From Prevotellaceae bacterium UBA4301 (GTDB taxonomy: Bacteria > Bacteroidota > Bacteroidia > Bacteroidales > Bacteroidaceae), in contig DGUV01000029.1 in assembly GCA_002395775.1 (NCBI GenBank), positions 9,063-73,062 of the forward strand: a DNA stretch of 64,000 bases, written 5' to 3'. The notes beneath the pieces are model-generated. The model saw nothing but the letters and a program-made list of their open reading frames with translations, did not search any database and had not been told where the DNA came from. Of this stretch, positions 1 to 8,711 are shown piece after piece. Position 1 is the first letter of the stretch. Every line of letters begins with the position of its first letter. The translations under genes were made by a program, and so were the position numbers.

Positions 1-21
1 GTTCGAATCTGCTAGGCACCT
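1..21 (+). tRNA. 3' end of a tRNA (partial, identity not determinable)
   Basis: The window opens inside a tRNA. Bases 1-9 read as G53, the T loop TTCGAAT and C61; bases 9-13 are the 3' half of the T stem, 14-20 (AGGCACC) the 3' acceptor strand and T21 the discriminator. No CCA is encoded, which is common in this phylum. The anticodon lies left of the window, so the amino acid cannot be stated. A hairpin terminator follows at 43. Confidence 0.7.
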
Positions 22-42
22 CAAATCTCCCTCATCCTCCCC

Positions 43-88
43 GACACCCAGAGCGCTGAAAAGTTGCATCCTGGGTGTCATTTTTATT
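43..88 (+). terminator. Intrinsic terminator after the tRNA
   Basis: A 9-bp perfect stem, GACACCCAG (43-51) with CTGGGTGTC (71-79), is followed by ATTTTTATTT. It ends the tRNA transcript and lies just before the first protein gene, which argues against the TTG at 64 as that gene's start. Confidence 0.75.
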
Positions 89-117
89 TAAGTAAGAAAC
101 CAATAACGACTAAGGTC

Positions 118-2814
118 ATGAAACACATTTCCCGACTCACATTCATAGCCATCCTGACCAGTGCAAGCTCGATGGCCACGGCCCAACCTGTTCCCAGTAA
201 TGCCCTGCAACTGCGCGCCCGGCAGAAGACCGACGTGGTGGTGCCTTTCCGCGTGGCGGACGAGGGTGTTGCAACCCCGATAGAGTGGGGGCTCGACCTG
301 GCTTGGCTGAGCGAGGAGAACGTACACCGCGGCATCAACTTCGCAGGCAAGGACCTCATCGACATCATCCGCACCTCGTACATGCCCACCGACAGCGTCC
401 CCGAAGGCAATCTCTCGTCGGCCCAGATAAGCAAGATTCGCCAGCGCGTGAATATTATAAAGAAATATGCAAAGGCGGGCGTCGCACTCAACCTCAACGA
501 CGACCATGCCAGCGTGAGCCCCTGGTATAACGTACAAAGCATTGGTTCCACAGGACGCGGACAGCGCTGGGCAAAGGTCATAGACCTGCACATCAAGAAG
601 TATGCCGAACTGGGGCTGACCAATTTCGTGAGTATCAGTGCCTACAACGAGCCAGACTATGGTTGGGACCAAGGCTACAGCAACACGACGCGCAAGGCCG
701 ACTTCCTGGCTACGGTGAAGAGCCTGCGCGAGGATTATGACGGGGCCTATGATGGAGTGAGAATGTGCGGCGGAAACACCCTCAACTGTGACCAGGCCTA
801 TCCGTGGTGGAACTACCTGAAAGCCCAACTTGATGAGGGCAATACCCATCAGCTGGCAGGCGGATTCGACGCCTATGCCTCCTTCTTCCAGCGCGTGCGC
901 GACTATGGCCACCATGCTACGGCCGACGAGCTGCATAACACCATGGAGGCCATGGTGGGCGTGGAATATGGCATGCAGACGGGCATTTGGTGGGGCACTT
1001 GTGAGCATAGCCGCAGCCAGTTTATGAAAGCCACCTGGCAGGGCAATCCCGGACGCCGACTGGCCTACGGCGAACATCGTGCTAACTGGACTTCGGCCGC
1101 AGTCTATCGGCTGCCAGACGGACGGCTTCAGGCATTCGGTGGCACCAGCGAACGGCAAGCCGTGGAGAGCACCTATAATCTGGTCTCCCTGGACCGCCCC
1201 GTGTGGTTCGACGGACTGCCCGGACGTGAGTATGTCATGCATCTGCCTGGCGGAACGGGTTACCAAACTGGGCAGACCAATGCCGAGACGGTCATCGACC
1301 TGCAGTCGGGCCCCGACGTGCAGCCCCACATCGACGGCACCTACAAGATAATGAATGTGGGCAGTGGACTCATCATGGGCTTCAGCTCCACCCCCACAAA
1401 TTGGACCTCGGTGACGCAGAAGAAGAACGGCACGGGCAAGTATCTGCAATGGCAAGTGAAGCCTGTGGCAGAGACCATAGGGGGAGACTTCAGCTACTAC
1501 TCCTTCACCCTGAATGCTGGAAGCGGCATGGTGCTCGACATACTGAACTGGAACATGGAGGCTGGTGCTGACGTGGGCGCCTACAAAGGCGGACTGGGCA
1601 CCAACGAACAGTGGTTCCTGGAGTATGCCGACTCGGGTGCCTTCTACATTCGCAGCCGTTTCTCAGCCAAGTGTCTTGAAGTGAAGGGGGCAAGCAAGGC
1701 CACCAATGCCAACATACAGATGGGCGACCTGACGGGTGGAAAGCACCAGCAGTGGCGCTTCATCCCCACCGATGCAGCACCCGACCTCATAGCTCCCGAC
1801 AGCCCTACCGACGTGGAGGTCAAGGCCAACAGTTCCTCAGTTAGCCTCAAATGGACTCCTTCGGGAGCCAAGGACGTGGCTTCGTACACCATCCTGCGCT
1901 CGCAAGCCGATACCGACGATTTCTATACGATAGCCACCAACGTCGAGGGCTGTGAGTTCACCGACAACGAAGCCGACGAGGACAAAGAGTATGTCTATCA
2001 GGTGCGTGCCGTGGACAAAAGCCTCAACTATAGCCAGCCTGCAGCCTCCGCCCCCGTGATGCTTACCGCTGAGCACGACCTGGCCATGTGCCTGCCATTT
2101 GACCAGGACCTCTTCGACACCACAATCCACGGCAACCACTCAGCCCTCTGGGGCGACACCACGCTTGTTGCCGGCAAGGTTGGCACGAACGCCATCAGCC
2201 TCAACGGCAGTGACAACTTCATCCAGCTTCCCTATGGCGTTGCCAATCACCAGGCCATCACGGTTTCCTGCTGGGTATATTGGCGCGGAGGAAACACGTG
2301 GCAGCGCATCTGGGACTTTGGCAATGGCACCAGCCAGTACATGTTCCTCTGCCCAAGTTCCGGCAGTGGAGTGCGCTTTGCCATCAAGAACGGAGGCGAC
2401 GAGCAACAAGTCAGCTACAGCAAGCGCATCACGCCCAACACCTGGGTCCACGTTGCCCTCACGCTGGGCGATGAGGGAGCAGCGCTCTACGTCGATGGAG
2501 AACAGGTGAGCAGCAATCCTAACGTCACCATCCGCCCGGCCGACATCCGCCCCGTCATGAACTACATCGGCCGCAGCCAGTTCGCTGCCGACCCCCTCTA
2601 TAAAGGTCAAGTCGATGACTTCCGCATCTACAACTATGCTCTTTCGGCCGATGAGGTGCGCAGTATAGCCGAGCTGGCCGACGGCGTCGAAGACTTCGGA
2701 ATGGAGGTCAATGATGCGGAGAAGCAGGAGGCTTTCGACCTCACTGGTCGCAGGATAGCCCGGGGCTCGAAGGGCATACATATCATGAAGGGCAGGAAGC
2801 ACCTGCAACCCTGA
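118..2814 (+). CDS. Secreted multidomain glycoside-hydrolase-like protein (ricin-type lectin, Fn3, LamG, C-terminal sorting tail)
   Basis: The 898-residue protein starts at ATG 118, which begins a good signal peptide (MKHISRLTF..., cleavage after TAQ near residue 22); an earlier in-frame TTG at 64 lies in the terminator loop. Residues about 40-400 resemble a clan GH-A (beta/alpha)8 glycosidase: AYNEPD has the likely acid/base Glu at 178, and a second conserved-looking Glu lies in the DELHNTMEAM stretch (271 or 277). The rest is carbohydrate-binding or linker-like: a ricin-type beta-trefoil (about 405-548, several QQW-like repeats), one Fn3 domain (about 558-648) and a LamG/jellyroll domain (about 654-860). 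The last 25 residues (FDLTGRR...GIHIMKGRK) look like a type IX secretion tail. I cannot name the GH family or substrate. No consensus promoter was seen in the short upstream gap. Confidence 0.7.
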   Translation: MKHISRLTFIAILTSASSMATAQPVPSNALQLRARQKTDVVVPFRVADEGVATPIEWGLDLAWLSEENVHRGINFAGKDLIDIIRTSYMPTDSVPEGNLSSAQISKIRQRVNIIKKYAKAGVALNLNDDHASVSPWYNVQSIGSTGRGQRWAKVIDLHIKKYAELGLTNFVSISAYNEPDYGWDQGYSNTTRKADFLATVKSLREDYDGAYDGVRMCGGNTLNCDQAYPWWNYLKAQLDEGNTHQLAGGFDAYASFFQRVRDYGHHATADELHNTMEAMVGVEYGMQTGIWWGTCEHSRSQFMKATWQGNPGRRLAYGEHRANWTSAAVYRLPDGRLQAFGGTSERQAVESTYNLVSLDRPVWFDGLPGREYVMHLPGGTGYQTGQTNAETVIDLQSGPDVQPHIDGTYKIMNVGSGLIMGFSSTPTNWTSVTQKKNGTGKYLQWQVKPVAETIGGDFSYYSFTLNAGSGMVLDILNWNMEAGADVGAYKGGLGTNEQWFLEYADSGAFYIRSRFSAKCLEVKGASKATNANIQMGDLTGGKHQQWRFIPTDAAPDLIAPDSPTDVEVKANSSSVSLKWTPSGAKDVASYTILRSQADTDDFYTIATNVEGCEFTDNEADEDKEYVYQVRAVDKSLNYSQPAASAPVMLTAEHDLAMCLPFDQDLFDTTIHGNHSALWGDTTLVAGKVGTNAISLNGSDNFIQLPYGVANHQAITVSCWVYWRGGNTWQRIWDFGNGTSQYMFLCPSSGSGVRFAIKNGGDEQQVSYSKRITPNTWVHVALTLGDEGAALYVDGEQVSSNPNVTIRPADIRPVMNYIGRSQFAADPLYKGQVDDFRIYNYALSADEVRSIAELADGVEDFGMEVNDAEKQEAFDLTGRRIARGSKGIHIMKGRKHLQP

Positions 2815-2926
2815 GCCCGAAGGCGGACAACCCTGAGCCCGAAGGCGGACAACCCTGAGCCCGAAGGCGGACAACCTTAAGCCCGAAGGCGGACAACCTT
2901 AAGCCCGAAGGCGGGCAACCTTAGCC
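2806..2926. repeat. 22-bp tandem repeat, five full units plus a partial one
   Basis: Units of CAACCCTGAGCCCGAAGGCG plus GA start at 2806, 2828, 2850, 2872 and 2894, with a partial sixth at 2916. Units 1-3 are identical; units 4 and 5 change CCCTGA to CCTTAA, and unit 5 ends in G. Unit 1 holds the last codons and the TGA stop of the upstream gene, so the array grew out of, or into, the gene end. Confidence 0.9.
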
Positions 2927-2998
2927 TGACATAAAAGCAACCTTAGGGCAATGCAATAGTAATCCCGGACACCATCGTCCGCAGCCCCAAACACAAGC

Positions 2999-3041
2999 CT
3001 TCAGGAGCTTTCCCACATGCTCCTGGAGGTTTTTTCTTTTT
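2999..3041 (+). terminator. Intrinsic terminator
   Basis: A 10-bp stem with one G-T pair, CTTCAGGAGC (2999-3008) with GCTCCTGGAG (3019-3028), is followed by GTTTTTTCTTTTT. It separates the secreted enzyme from the arginine promoter. Nothing else was recognised between 2927 and 2998. Confidence 0.85.
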
Positions 3042-3113
3042 GTCATGCAATCTATGCATAAATATCCATACTAATGAATATTTGATTTAATTCATTCATT
3101 TATACAGGTAATA

Positions 3114-3145
3114 TTTGGATAAATGAAGAATATTCCATACCTTTG
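3114..3145 (+). promoter_or_regulatory. Promoter of the arginine/proline cluster
   Basis: TTTG (3114-3117), a 20-nt spacer and TACCTTTG (3138-3145) match the Bacteroidota housekeeping sigma consensus. Transcription should start near 3151, about 40 nt before the first gene. No other consensus promoter was seen in the gaps down to 14098. Confidence 0.8.
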
Positions 3146-3192
3146 CAGCAGTTTTTGTTAATATATAATATAAATAAGGTAAAAAGAGAGTG

Positions 3193-3813
3193 ATGGAAGG
3201 AAAGAACGTGCAAGTGCTGTATGCCGACGAGTCGCATACCAAATATGCCGAGCGCATCTGCCAGCTTATCTACGAAAGTGCCCTGCAAAGAGGAACTGGC
3301 ATAGCACGACGCAAACCCGAGTATATAGCCCAGAAGATGGAGTCGGGCAAAGGCGTGATTGCCCTCGACGGGGACAAGTGCGTAGGCTTCAGCTACATCG
3401 AGTGTTGGAGTCATGGCGACTACGTGGCCACGAGCGGACTCATTGTTGACCCCGACTACCGCCGCATGGGGCTGGCCACGCGAATCAAGGAAAAGACATT
3501 CCAGCTGGCTCGCGAGCGCTTCCCTTATGCCAAGCTGTTCAGCATCACCACGTCGCTGGCCGTGATGAAACTCAATACGCGCCTGGGCTATCAGCCCGTG
3601 ACTCTGAGCGAACTCACCCATGACCAGGAGTTCTGGCAAGGCTGTGAGGGGTGTGTGAACTACGACGTGCTCAAGCGCAACAACTATCGCATCTGCCTCT
3701 GCTATGGAATGCTCTACGACCCCAAGGAGCAGCATCAGGTGAAGAATCCCTGGTACACGCCCTATGTGATGGCCATGCGCAATGCGGCAAAAAAGATTTT
3801 CAGACTGAAATAA
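3193..3813 (+). CDS. GNAT-family N-acyltransferase, probable N-acyl(succinyl)glutamate synthase
   Basis: This 206-residue protein has the GNAT fold signature: a beta strand into GLIVDPDYRRMGLATRI (about residues 82-98), where R-R-M-G-L-A is the acyl-CoA pyrophosphate-binding motif A. ATG 3193 is preferred to the GTG just before it. It is the first gene of the arginine block, 15 nt before argG, and the block otherwise lacks the first step (acylation of glutamate). In Bacteroides a GNAT protein next to argG has been linked to that step. The role is therefore inferred from position plus that precedent; substrate (succinyl-CoA or acetyl-CoA) is not readable from the sequence. Confidence 0.75.
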   Translation: MEGKNVQVLYADESHTKYAERICQLIYESALQRGTGIARRKPEYIAQKMESGKGVIALDGDKCVGFSYIECWSHGDYVATSGLIVDPDYRRMGLATRIKEKTFQLARERFPYAKLFSITTSLAVMKLNTRLGYQPVTLSELTHDQEFWQGCEGCVNYDVLKRNNYRICLCYGMLYDPKEQHQVKNPWYTPYVMAMRNAAKKIFRLK

Positions 3814-3828
3814 AAACACCGGACGAAT

Positions 3829-5037
3829 ATGGAAGAAAAGAAGAAAGTGGTGGTGGCCTTCAGTGGTGGGCTCGACACCTCATACACCGTGATGTATCTG
3901 GCCCATGAGATGGGCTACGAAGTGCATGCAGCCTGTGCCAACACGGGCGGTTTCAGCGCCGAACAGTTGCGCACCAACGAGGAGAATGCCTATCGGCTGG
4001 GTGCCACGAAGTATGTGACACTCGACGTCACCGAGGAGTATTATGAGAAGTCGCTTCGATACATGATCTACGGCAACGTGCTGCGCAACAACTGCTATCC
4101 CATCAGCGTCTCCTCGGAACGTATATTCCAGGCCATAGCCATTGCCCGCTATGCCCAGCAAATCGGAGCCCAAGCCATAGCCCACGGTTCCACTGGTGCA
4201 GGCAACGACCAGATTCGTTTCGACATGACCTTCCTCGTCATGTGTCCCGGCGTGGAAATCATCACTCTCACCCGCGACGAGAAACTCACTCGCCAGCAGG
4301 AGGTGGATTACCTGAACCAACACGGATTCCAGGCCGACTTCACCCGTCTCAAGTATTCCTATAACGTAGGCATCTGGGGGACATCTATATGCGGAGGCGA
4401 ACTGCTTGACCCCACGCAAGGGCTGCCCGAAGAGGCCTACCTGAAGCATGTGACGGCCAAGGAACCCGAACAGCAACTGACCATCACCTTCGAAAAGGGA
4501 GAAATCACGGCAGTCAACGGGGAGCCCTTCAACGACAAGATTCAGGCCATACAGCGCATCGAACAGCTGGGCGCCGCCTACGCCATAGGTCGCGACTGCA
4601 ACGTGGGCGACACCATCGTCGGCATCAAAGGGCGCGTGGGCTTCGAGGCTGCTGCTCCCATGCTCATCATCGCGGCTCATCGTGAACTGGAGAAACGAAC
4701 ACTTTCGAAGTGGCAGCAGTACTGGAAGGACCAGGTGGCCCAGTGGTATGGCATGTTCCTCCACGAAAGCCAGTATCTGGAACCCGTTATGCCCGACATC
4801 GAGGCCATGCTCACCAGCAGTCAGCGCCATGTGACGGGTACCGTCACGCTTCGTTTGCGCCCACAAGCCTTCGATGTCATCGGAGCAGAATCTCCTAACG
4901 ACCTCCTTCACTCCCCACTCGGAGAATACGGTGAAACGCAGACGGGATGGACGGCCCAGGAGGCTAAAGGCTTCATCAAACTCATCTCCACACCCCTGCG
5001 TGTTTATTACGGAATCCATAAGGACGAAAAGAGATGA
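3829..5037 (+). CDS. argG: Argininosuccinate synthase
   Basis: The 402-residue cytosolic enzyme joins citrulline and aspartate using ATP, giving argininosuccinate. The N-type ATP pyrophosphatase P-loop AFSGGLDTSY lies at residues 10-19, and full length matches the family. Start ATG 3829 follows the GNAT gene by 15 nt. Its stop overlaps the argC start in ATGA (5034-5037), suggesting coupled translation. It lies upstream of the early pathway genes although it acts near the end. Confidence 0.96.
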   Translation: MEEKKKVVVAFSGGLDTSYTVMYLAHEMGYEVHAACANTGGFSAEQLRTNEENAYRLGATKYVTLDVTEEYYEKSLRYMIYGNVLRNNCYPISVSSERIFQAIAIARYAQQIGAQAIAHGSTGAGNDQIRFDMTFLVMCPGVEIITLTRDEKLTRQQEVDYLNQHGFQADFTRLKYSYNVGIWGTSICGGELLDPTQGLPEEAYLKHVTAKEPEQQLTITFEKGEITAVNGEPFNDKIQAIQRIEQLGAAYAIGRDCNVGDTIVGIKGRVGFEAAAPMLIIAAHRELEKRTLSKWQQYWKDQVAQWYGMFLHESQYLEPVMPDIEAMLTSSQRHVTGTVTLRLRPQAFDVIGAESPNDLLHSPLGEYGETQTGWTAQEAKGFIKLISTPLRVYYGIHKDEKR

Positions 5038-5999
5038 TACGGATTGGCATATATGGCGGAGCCGGCTACACGGCAGGCGAGCTCATCCGCTTGTTGGTCA
5101 ATCACCCCGAAGCCGACCTCCGGTGGGTGTGCAGCCAGAGTCAGGCAGGCAAGCGTCTTACTGACATCCATGAGGGTCTGGTTGGCGACACAGACCTCTG
5201 CTTCACTTCCGAGGTGGAGAACCTGGATGACATCGACCTGCTCTTCCTTTGCCAAGGCCACGGCCAGAGTACACAGTTCTGGGAGGAGCACGAAAGACCG
5301 GCATCGCTCCGTGTTATTGACCTTGCACAGGACTTTCGCGATGAACAAAACGGCTATGTCTATGGCTTGCCCGAGTGGCAGTCGTGCCGCATTCGTCAGG
5401 CTCAGCTCGTGGCCAATCCCGGTTGTTTTGCCACAGCCATCCAGTTGGCGCTGCTTCCGGCTGCGCTCAGCGGCTTGCTCACTCAGCCAGTCTGCACCAT
5501 AGCCATCACGGGCAGCACTGGTGCAGGACAGAAACCATCGACTACGACCCACTTTTCGTGGCGCAACAACAACATCAGCGTCTATAAGCCCTTCACCCAC
5601 CAGCATCTTCAAGAGATACGGCGTACGCTCGCAGCGGTTCAGAACGATGTCCTTGCCGACATCGACTTCATACCACAGCGTGGCGACTTTGCCCGTGGTA
5701 TCTTCTGTTCCTGCATCGTTCGGCATCCGATGATTGACGAGCGCATTGTGGAGACCTATAAGCAGTATTATGCCCATGCGACGTTCACCCATGTGAGCGA
5801 CCAGCCCATCGACCTCAAGCAGGTGGTGAATACAAACAAGTGTCTGGTGCACATTGACGTTAGCCAGGGGCGCATGCTTGTGACCTCCGTTATCGACAAT
5901 CTGCTGAAAGGAGCCGTGGGACAAGCTGTCCAAAACATGAACCTTATGTTCCAACTTCCAGAGGACACCGGACTCCATCTGAAAGCCAGCGCATTCTAA
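5034..5999 (+). CDS. argC: N-acyl-gamma-glutamyl-phosphate reductase
   Basis: The 321-residue enzyme makes the NADPH-dependent reduction of N-acylglutamyl phosphate to the semialdehyde. It has the N-terminal dinucleotide motif GGAGYTAGE (residues 8-16) and the catalytic-cysteine segment NPGCFATA with Cys131. Length is typical. The start overlaps the argG stop by 4 nt. Given the argF' homologue downstream, the natural substrate is probably the succinylated form, which is inference. Confidence 0.95.
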   Translation: MIRIGIYGGAGYTAGELIRLLVNHPEADLRWVCSQSQAGKRLTDIHEGLVGDTDLCFTSEVENLDDIDLLFLCQGHGQSTQFWEEHERPASLRVIDLAQDFRDEQNGYVYGLPEWQSCRIRQAQLVANPGCFATAIQLALLPAALSGLLTQPVCTIAITGSTGAGQKPSTTTHFSWRNNNISVYKPFTHQHLQEIRRTLAAVQNDVLADIDFIPQRGDFARGIFCSCIVRHPMIDERIVETYKQYYAHATFTHVSDQPIDLKQVVNTNKCLVHIDVSQGRMLVTSVIDNLLKGAVGQAVQNMNLMFQLPEDTGLHLKASAF

Positions 6000-6027
6000 T
6001 AAGTGTCAACCCCAAATCCTCTCAATC

Positions 6028-7164
6028 GTGAACTCACAACTCTATAACGTATATCCCCTTTTCGACATCACCATAACGCGCGGACAAGGCTGCCACGTCT
6101 GGGATGACAAAGGCCAGCAGTACCTCGACCTCTATGGCGGACATGCCGTCATCAGTGTCGGACATTGCCATCCACACTACGTCGATGCGCTGACAAGACA
6201 AGCCGCTCAACTGGGCTTCTATTCCAATAGCGTCATCAATCCCCTGCAGCAGGAACTGGCTCGTCGGCTTTGTGCCTTCTCAGGGTACGACGACTATAGC
6301 CTGTTCCTCATCAACAGTGGTGCAGAAGCCAACGAGAATGCCTTGAAGCTGGCGTCTTTCCACACCGGACGCTCCCGCATCCTGGCCTTCGAGAAGGCCT
6401 TCCACGGACGCACATCTCTGGCTGTAGAGGCCACCGACAACCCAGCCATACAAGCACCCGTCAACCGCAACGGACACGTCACATACCTGCCCATGAACGA
6501 CATCGATGCTTGGCAACGCGAACTGGAAAAGGGCGATGTGGCTGCCGTCATGCTCGAGTGCATCCAGGGCGTAGGTGGAATCCGACTGGTAGAATCCAAT
6601 TTTGCCCAGCAACTGCAAGTTCTCTGTCAGCAATATGGCACCGTCATGGTGTGCGACGAGATTCAGTGTGGTTACGGTCGCAGCGGCAAGTTCTTTGCCC
6701 ATCAGCATCTTGGCATTCGTCCCGATCTCATCACTATGGCCAAGGGCATTGCTAACGGGTTCCCCATGGGCGCACTGCTCATCGCCCCACACTTCAGACC
6801 CGTCTTCGGACAACTGGGTACGACCTTCGGCGGCAACCACCTGGCTTGCGCTGCCGCTCTGGCTGTGCTCGACATTATGGAATCGGAACACCTGGTCGAT
6901 AATGCCCGTGAGGTGGGTGACTATCTGATGCTACAAATCCGTTCGCTTAACAATCCTCACATTCTGGAGGTTCGTGGACGCGGACTGATGATAGGCATCG
7001 AACTCGACATTCCGCAGAAGCCCGTTCGCGAAAAACTCATCTACGAACAGCACGTCTTTACAGGATGTTCTGGCCAGCACACACTGCGTCTGCTACCCCC
7101 ACTCACACTGAACAAGCAGCAGGCCGACAAGTTTGTCCAATGTCTGGCAACAGTACTCCAATAA
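6028..7164 (+). CDS. argD: N-acylornithine aminotransferase
   Basis: The 378-residue class III PLP aminotransferase converts N-acylglutamate semialdehyde and glutamate to N-acylornithine and 2-oxoglutarate. The motif DLITMAKGIANGFPMGA carries the PLP lysine at 239; the CDEIQCGYGRSGKF segment holds the PLP-binding Asp. The only suitable start is GTG 6028: it gives the family-typical beginning (YNVYPLFDI) and no ATG lies nearby. It sits 28 nt after argC. Confidence 0.94.
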   Translation: MNSQLYNVYPLFDITITRGQGCHVWDDKGQQYLDLYGGHAVISVGHCHPHYVDALTRQAAQLGFYSNSVINPLQQELARRLCAFSGYDDYSLFLINSGAEANENALKLASFHTGRSRILAFEKAFHGRTSLAVEATDNPAIQAPVNRNGHVTYLPMNDIDAWQRELEKGDVAAVMLECIQGVGGIRLVESNFAQQLQVLCQQYGTVMVCDEIQCGYGRSGKFFAHQHLGIRPDLITMAKGIANGFPMGALLIAPHFRPVFGQLGTTFGGNHLACAAALAVLDIMESEHLVDNAREVGDYLMLQIRSLNNPHILEVRGRGLMIGIELDIPQKPVREKLIYEQHVFTGCSGQHTLRLLPPLTLNKQQADKFVQCLATVLQ

Positions 7165-7185
7165 TAAAATAGAAACATACTACAC

Positions 7186-7938
7186 ATGAACATGAATATA
7201 GCCATCATAGGAGCTGGTGCCATAGGCGGTGCAGTGGCCGAAGGACTCTTGAAAGCCGACTTCGGACACGTCACACTGAGCAATCCCACAGCCTCGAAGC
7301 TGCAACGCTTTGCCCGCATGGGTGCTAGCGTGACCACCGACAACCAGGCTGCTGCCGACGAAGCCGATGTGGTGATTATCGCCGTAAAACCTTGGTTGGT
7401 GGAACAAGTTGTCACCAGCCTCGACCTTAAAGGAAAGACCGTTGTCTCCCTGGCTGCTGGCATCACGTCGGAACAACTTTTAGGTTGGATAGCTCCCGAT
7501 GCCGATCTCTGGTTGGCCATCCCAAACATTGCAGCTTCGTTGCTCACGTCAATGACCTTCCTCGTCGAAGTTCGTAACGAACGCCACGCTCGCATAAAAG
7601 ACCTCTTCGATGCTATTGGACTCACCATTCCCTGCAAGGAAAACGTTCTGCCCGCTGGTACCGCTCTGGGATCGTGTGGCATAGCATACGTTATGCGCTA
7701 CGTGAGAGCCGTAACGGAAGGCGGTGTGGAAATGGGATTCCGCGCACCCGATGCCCAGCGCATCATCATGCAAACCATGATGGGAGCCGTGAGACTGCTG
7801 GAAGAGACTGGACTGCACCCCGAACAGTTCGTCGACCAAGTTGCCACACCTGGCGGACTCTCCATTAAAGGACTCAATGAGATGGAACACGCAGGATTCA
7901 CCTCGGCCATCATACGCGGACTTAAAGCTAGCATGTGA
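7186..7938 (+). CDS. proC: Pyrroline-5-carboxylate reductase
   Basis: The 250-residue enzyme carries out the last step of proline synthesis with NAD(P)H. It begins with the Rossmann motif IAIIGAGAIGGAVAEGL, and the C-terminal half has the ProC dimerisation segment with TPGGLSIKGLNEMEHAGF. ATG 7186 is annotated; ATG 7192 is an equally possible start. The stop TGA (7936-7938) shares one base with the proB ATG. It is the first of three proline genes inserted between argD and argF'. Confidence 0.95.
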   Translation: MNMNIAIIGAGAIGGAVAEGLLKADFGHVTLSNPTASKLQRFARMGASVTTDNQAAADEADVVIIAVKPWLVEQVVTSLDLKGKTVVSLAAGITSEQLLGWIAPDADLWLAIPNIAASLLTSMTFLVEVRNERHARIKDLFDAIGLTIPCKENVLPAGTALGSCGIAYVMRYVRAVTEGGVEMGFRAPDAQRIIMQTMMGAVRLLEETGLHPEQFVDQVATPGGLSIKGLNEMEHAGFTSAIIRGLKASM

Positions 7939-8711
7939 TGAAACAGCAGAGAGTGGTCGTAAAAATCGGTAGCAATGTGCTGACGCGTGACGATGGCAGT
8001 CTCGACGTCACACGTGTTTCGGCTTTAGTGGATCAGGTTGCAAGCCTTCGCCGACAAGGCCACGAGGTTATCGTCGTCTCCTCCGGAGCAGTAGCTTGTG
8101 GACGTAGCGAACTGAAGGTGGACCACGCCCTCGACTCCGTAGAACAGCGGCAACTCTTCTCTGCCCTCGGACAGGTGAAACTCATCGGACTTTACTACGA
8201 TCTCTTCCGCGAACACAACCTACATGTCGGACAAGTGCTGACGATGAAGGAGAACTTCCTTCCAGGCGAACAATACAATAATCAACGTGCCTGCATGACC
8301 GTCATGCTCAGCAATGGGGTAGTGCCTATCGTTAACGAGAACGACACCGTCAGCATCACCGAACTCATGTTTACCGATAACGATGAACTTTCGGGACTCA
8401 TTGCCGAGATGATGCAGGCCGACGTGCTTGTCCTCCTTTCCAATATCGACGGTGTATTTACAGGTCACCCCGACGACCCAACTTCTAAACTGTTGCCTGT
8501 CGTACATCCCGACGACGACATGTCGCAGTACATCAAGGCAGAGAAGAGCGCCTTCGGACGAGGTGGAATGCACTCGAAATACGTTACGGCCAAGCGCGTG
8601 CAACAAGCAGGCATACTAGTGATGGTGGCAAACGGCAAACGCGAGAACGTGCTAACCGAACTCATACAACAGCCACAGAACGTACCACACACGGAATTCC
8701 TTTGCTCATGA
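7938..8711 (+). CDS. proB: Glutamate 5-kinase, short form without PUA domain
   Basis: This kinase phosphorylates glutamate to start proline synthesis. The 257 residues cover one amino-acid kinase domain: VVVKIGSNVL near the start, VSSGAVACG, the NENDTVS substrate loop and the GRGGMHSK segment. The C-terminal PUA domain found in longer ProB proteins (about 360 residues) is absent, and the next gene begins at the stop. ATG 7938 is chosen over the GTG at 7935; it overlaps the proC stop by one base. Feedback inhibition by proline is usual for the family. Confidence 0.94.
   Translation: MKQQRVVVKIGSNVLTRDDGSLDVTRVSALVDQVASLRRQGHEVIVVSSGAVACGRSELKVDHALDSVEQRQLFSALGQVKLIGLYYDLFREHNLHVGQVLTMKENFLPGEQYNNQRACMTVMLSNGVVPIVNENDTVSITELMFTDNDELSGLIAEMMQADVLVLLSNIDGVFTGHPDDPTSKLLPVVHPDDDMSQYIKAEKSAFGRGGMHSKYVTAKRVQQAGILVMVANGKRENVLTELIQQPQNVPHTEFLCS

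Noticed and set aside
88..1455. Long open frame on the minus strand opposite the secreted GH-like gene (455 codons)
   Set aside because: It mirrors the codon positions of a well-supported gene, has no recognisable domain and is a product of biased third positions.
2806..2926. Direct repeats considered as a CRISPR array
   Set aside because: Units are head-to-tail without spacers, one overlaps a coding end and no cas gene is present.
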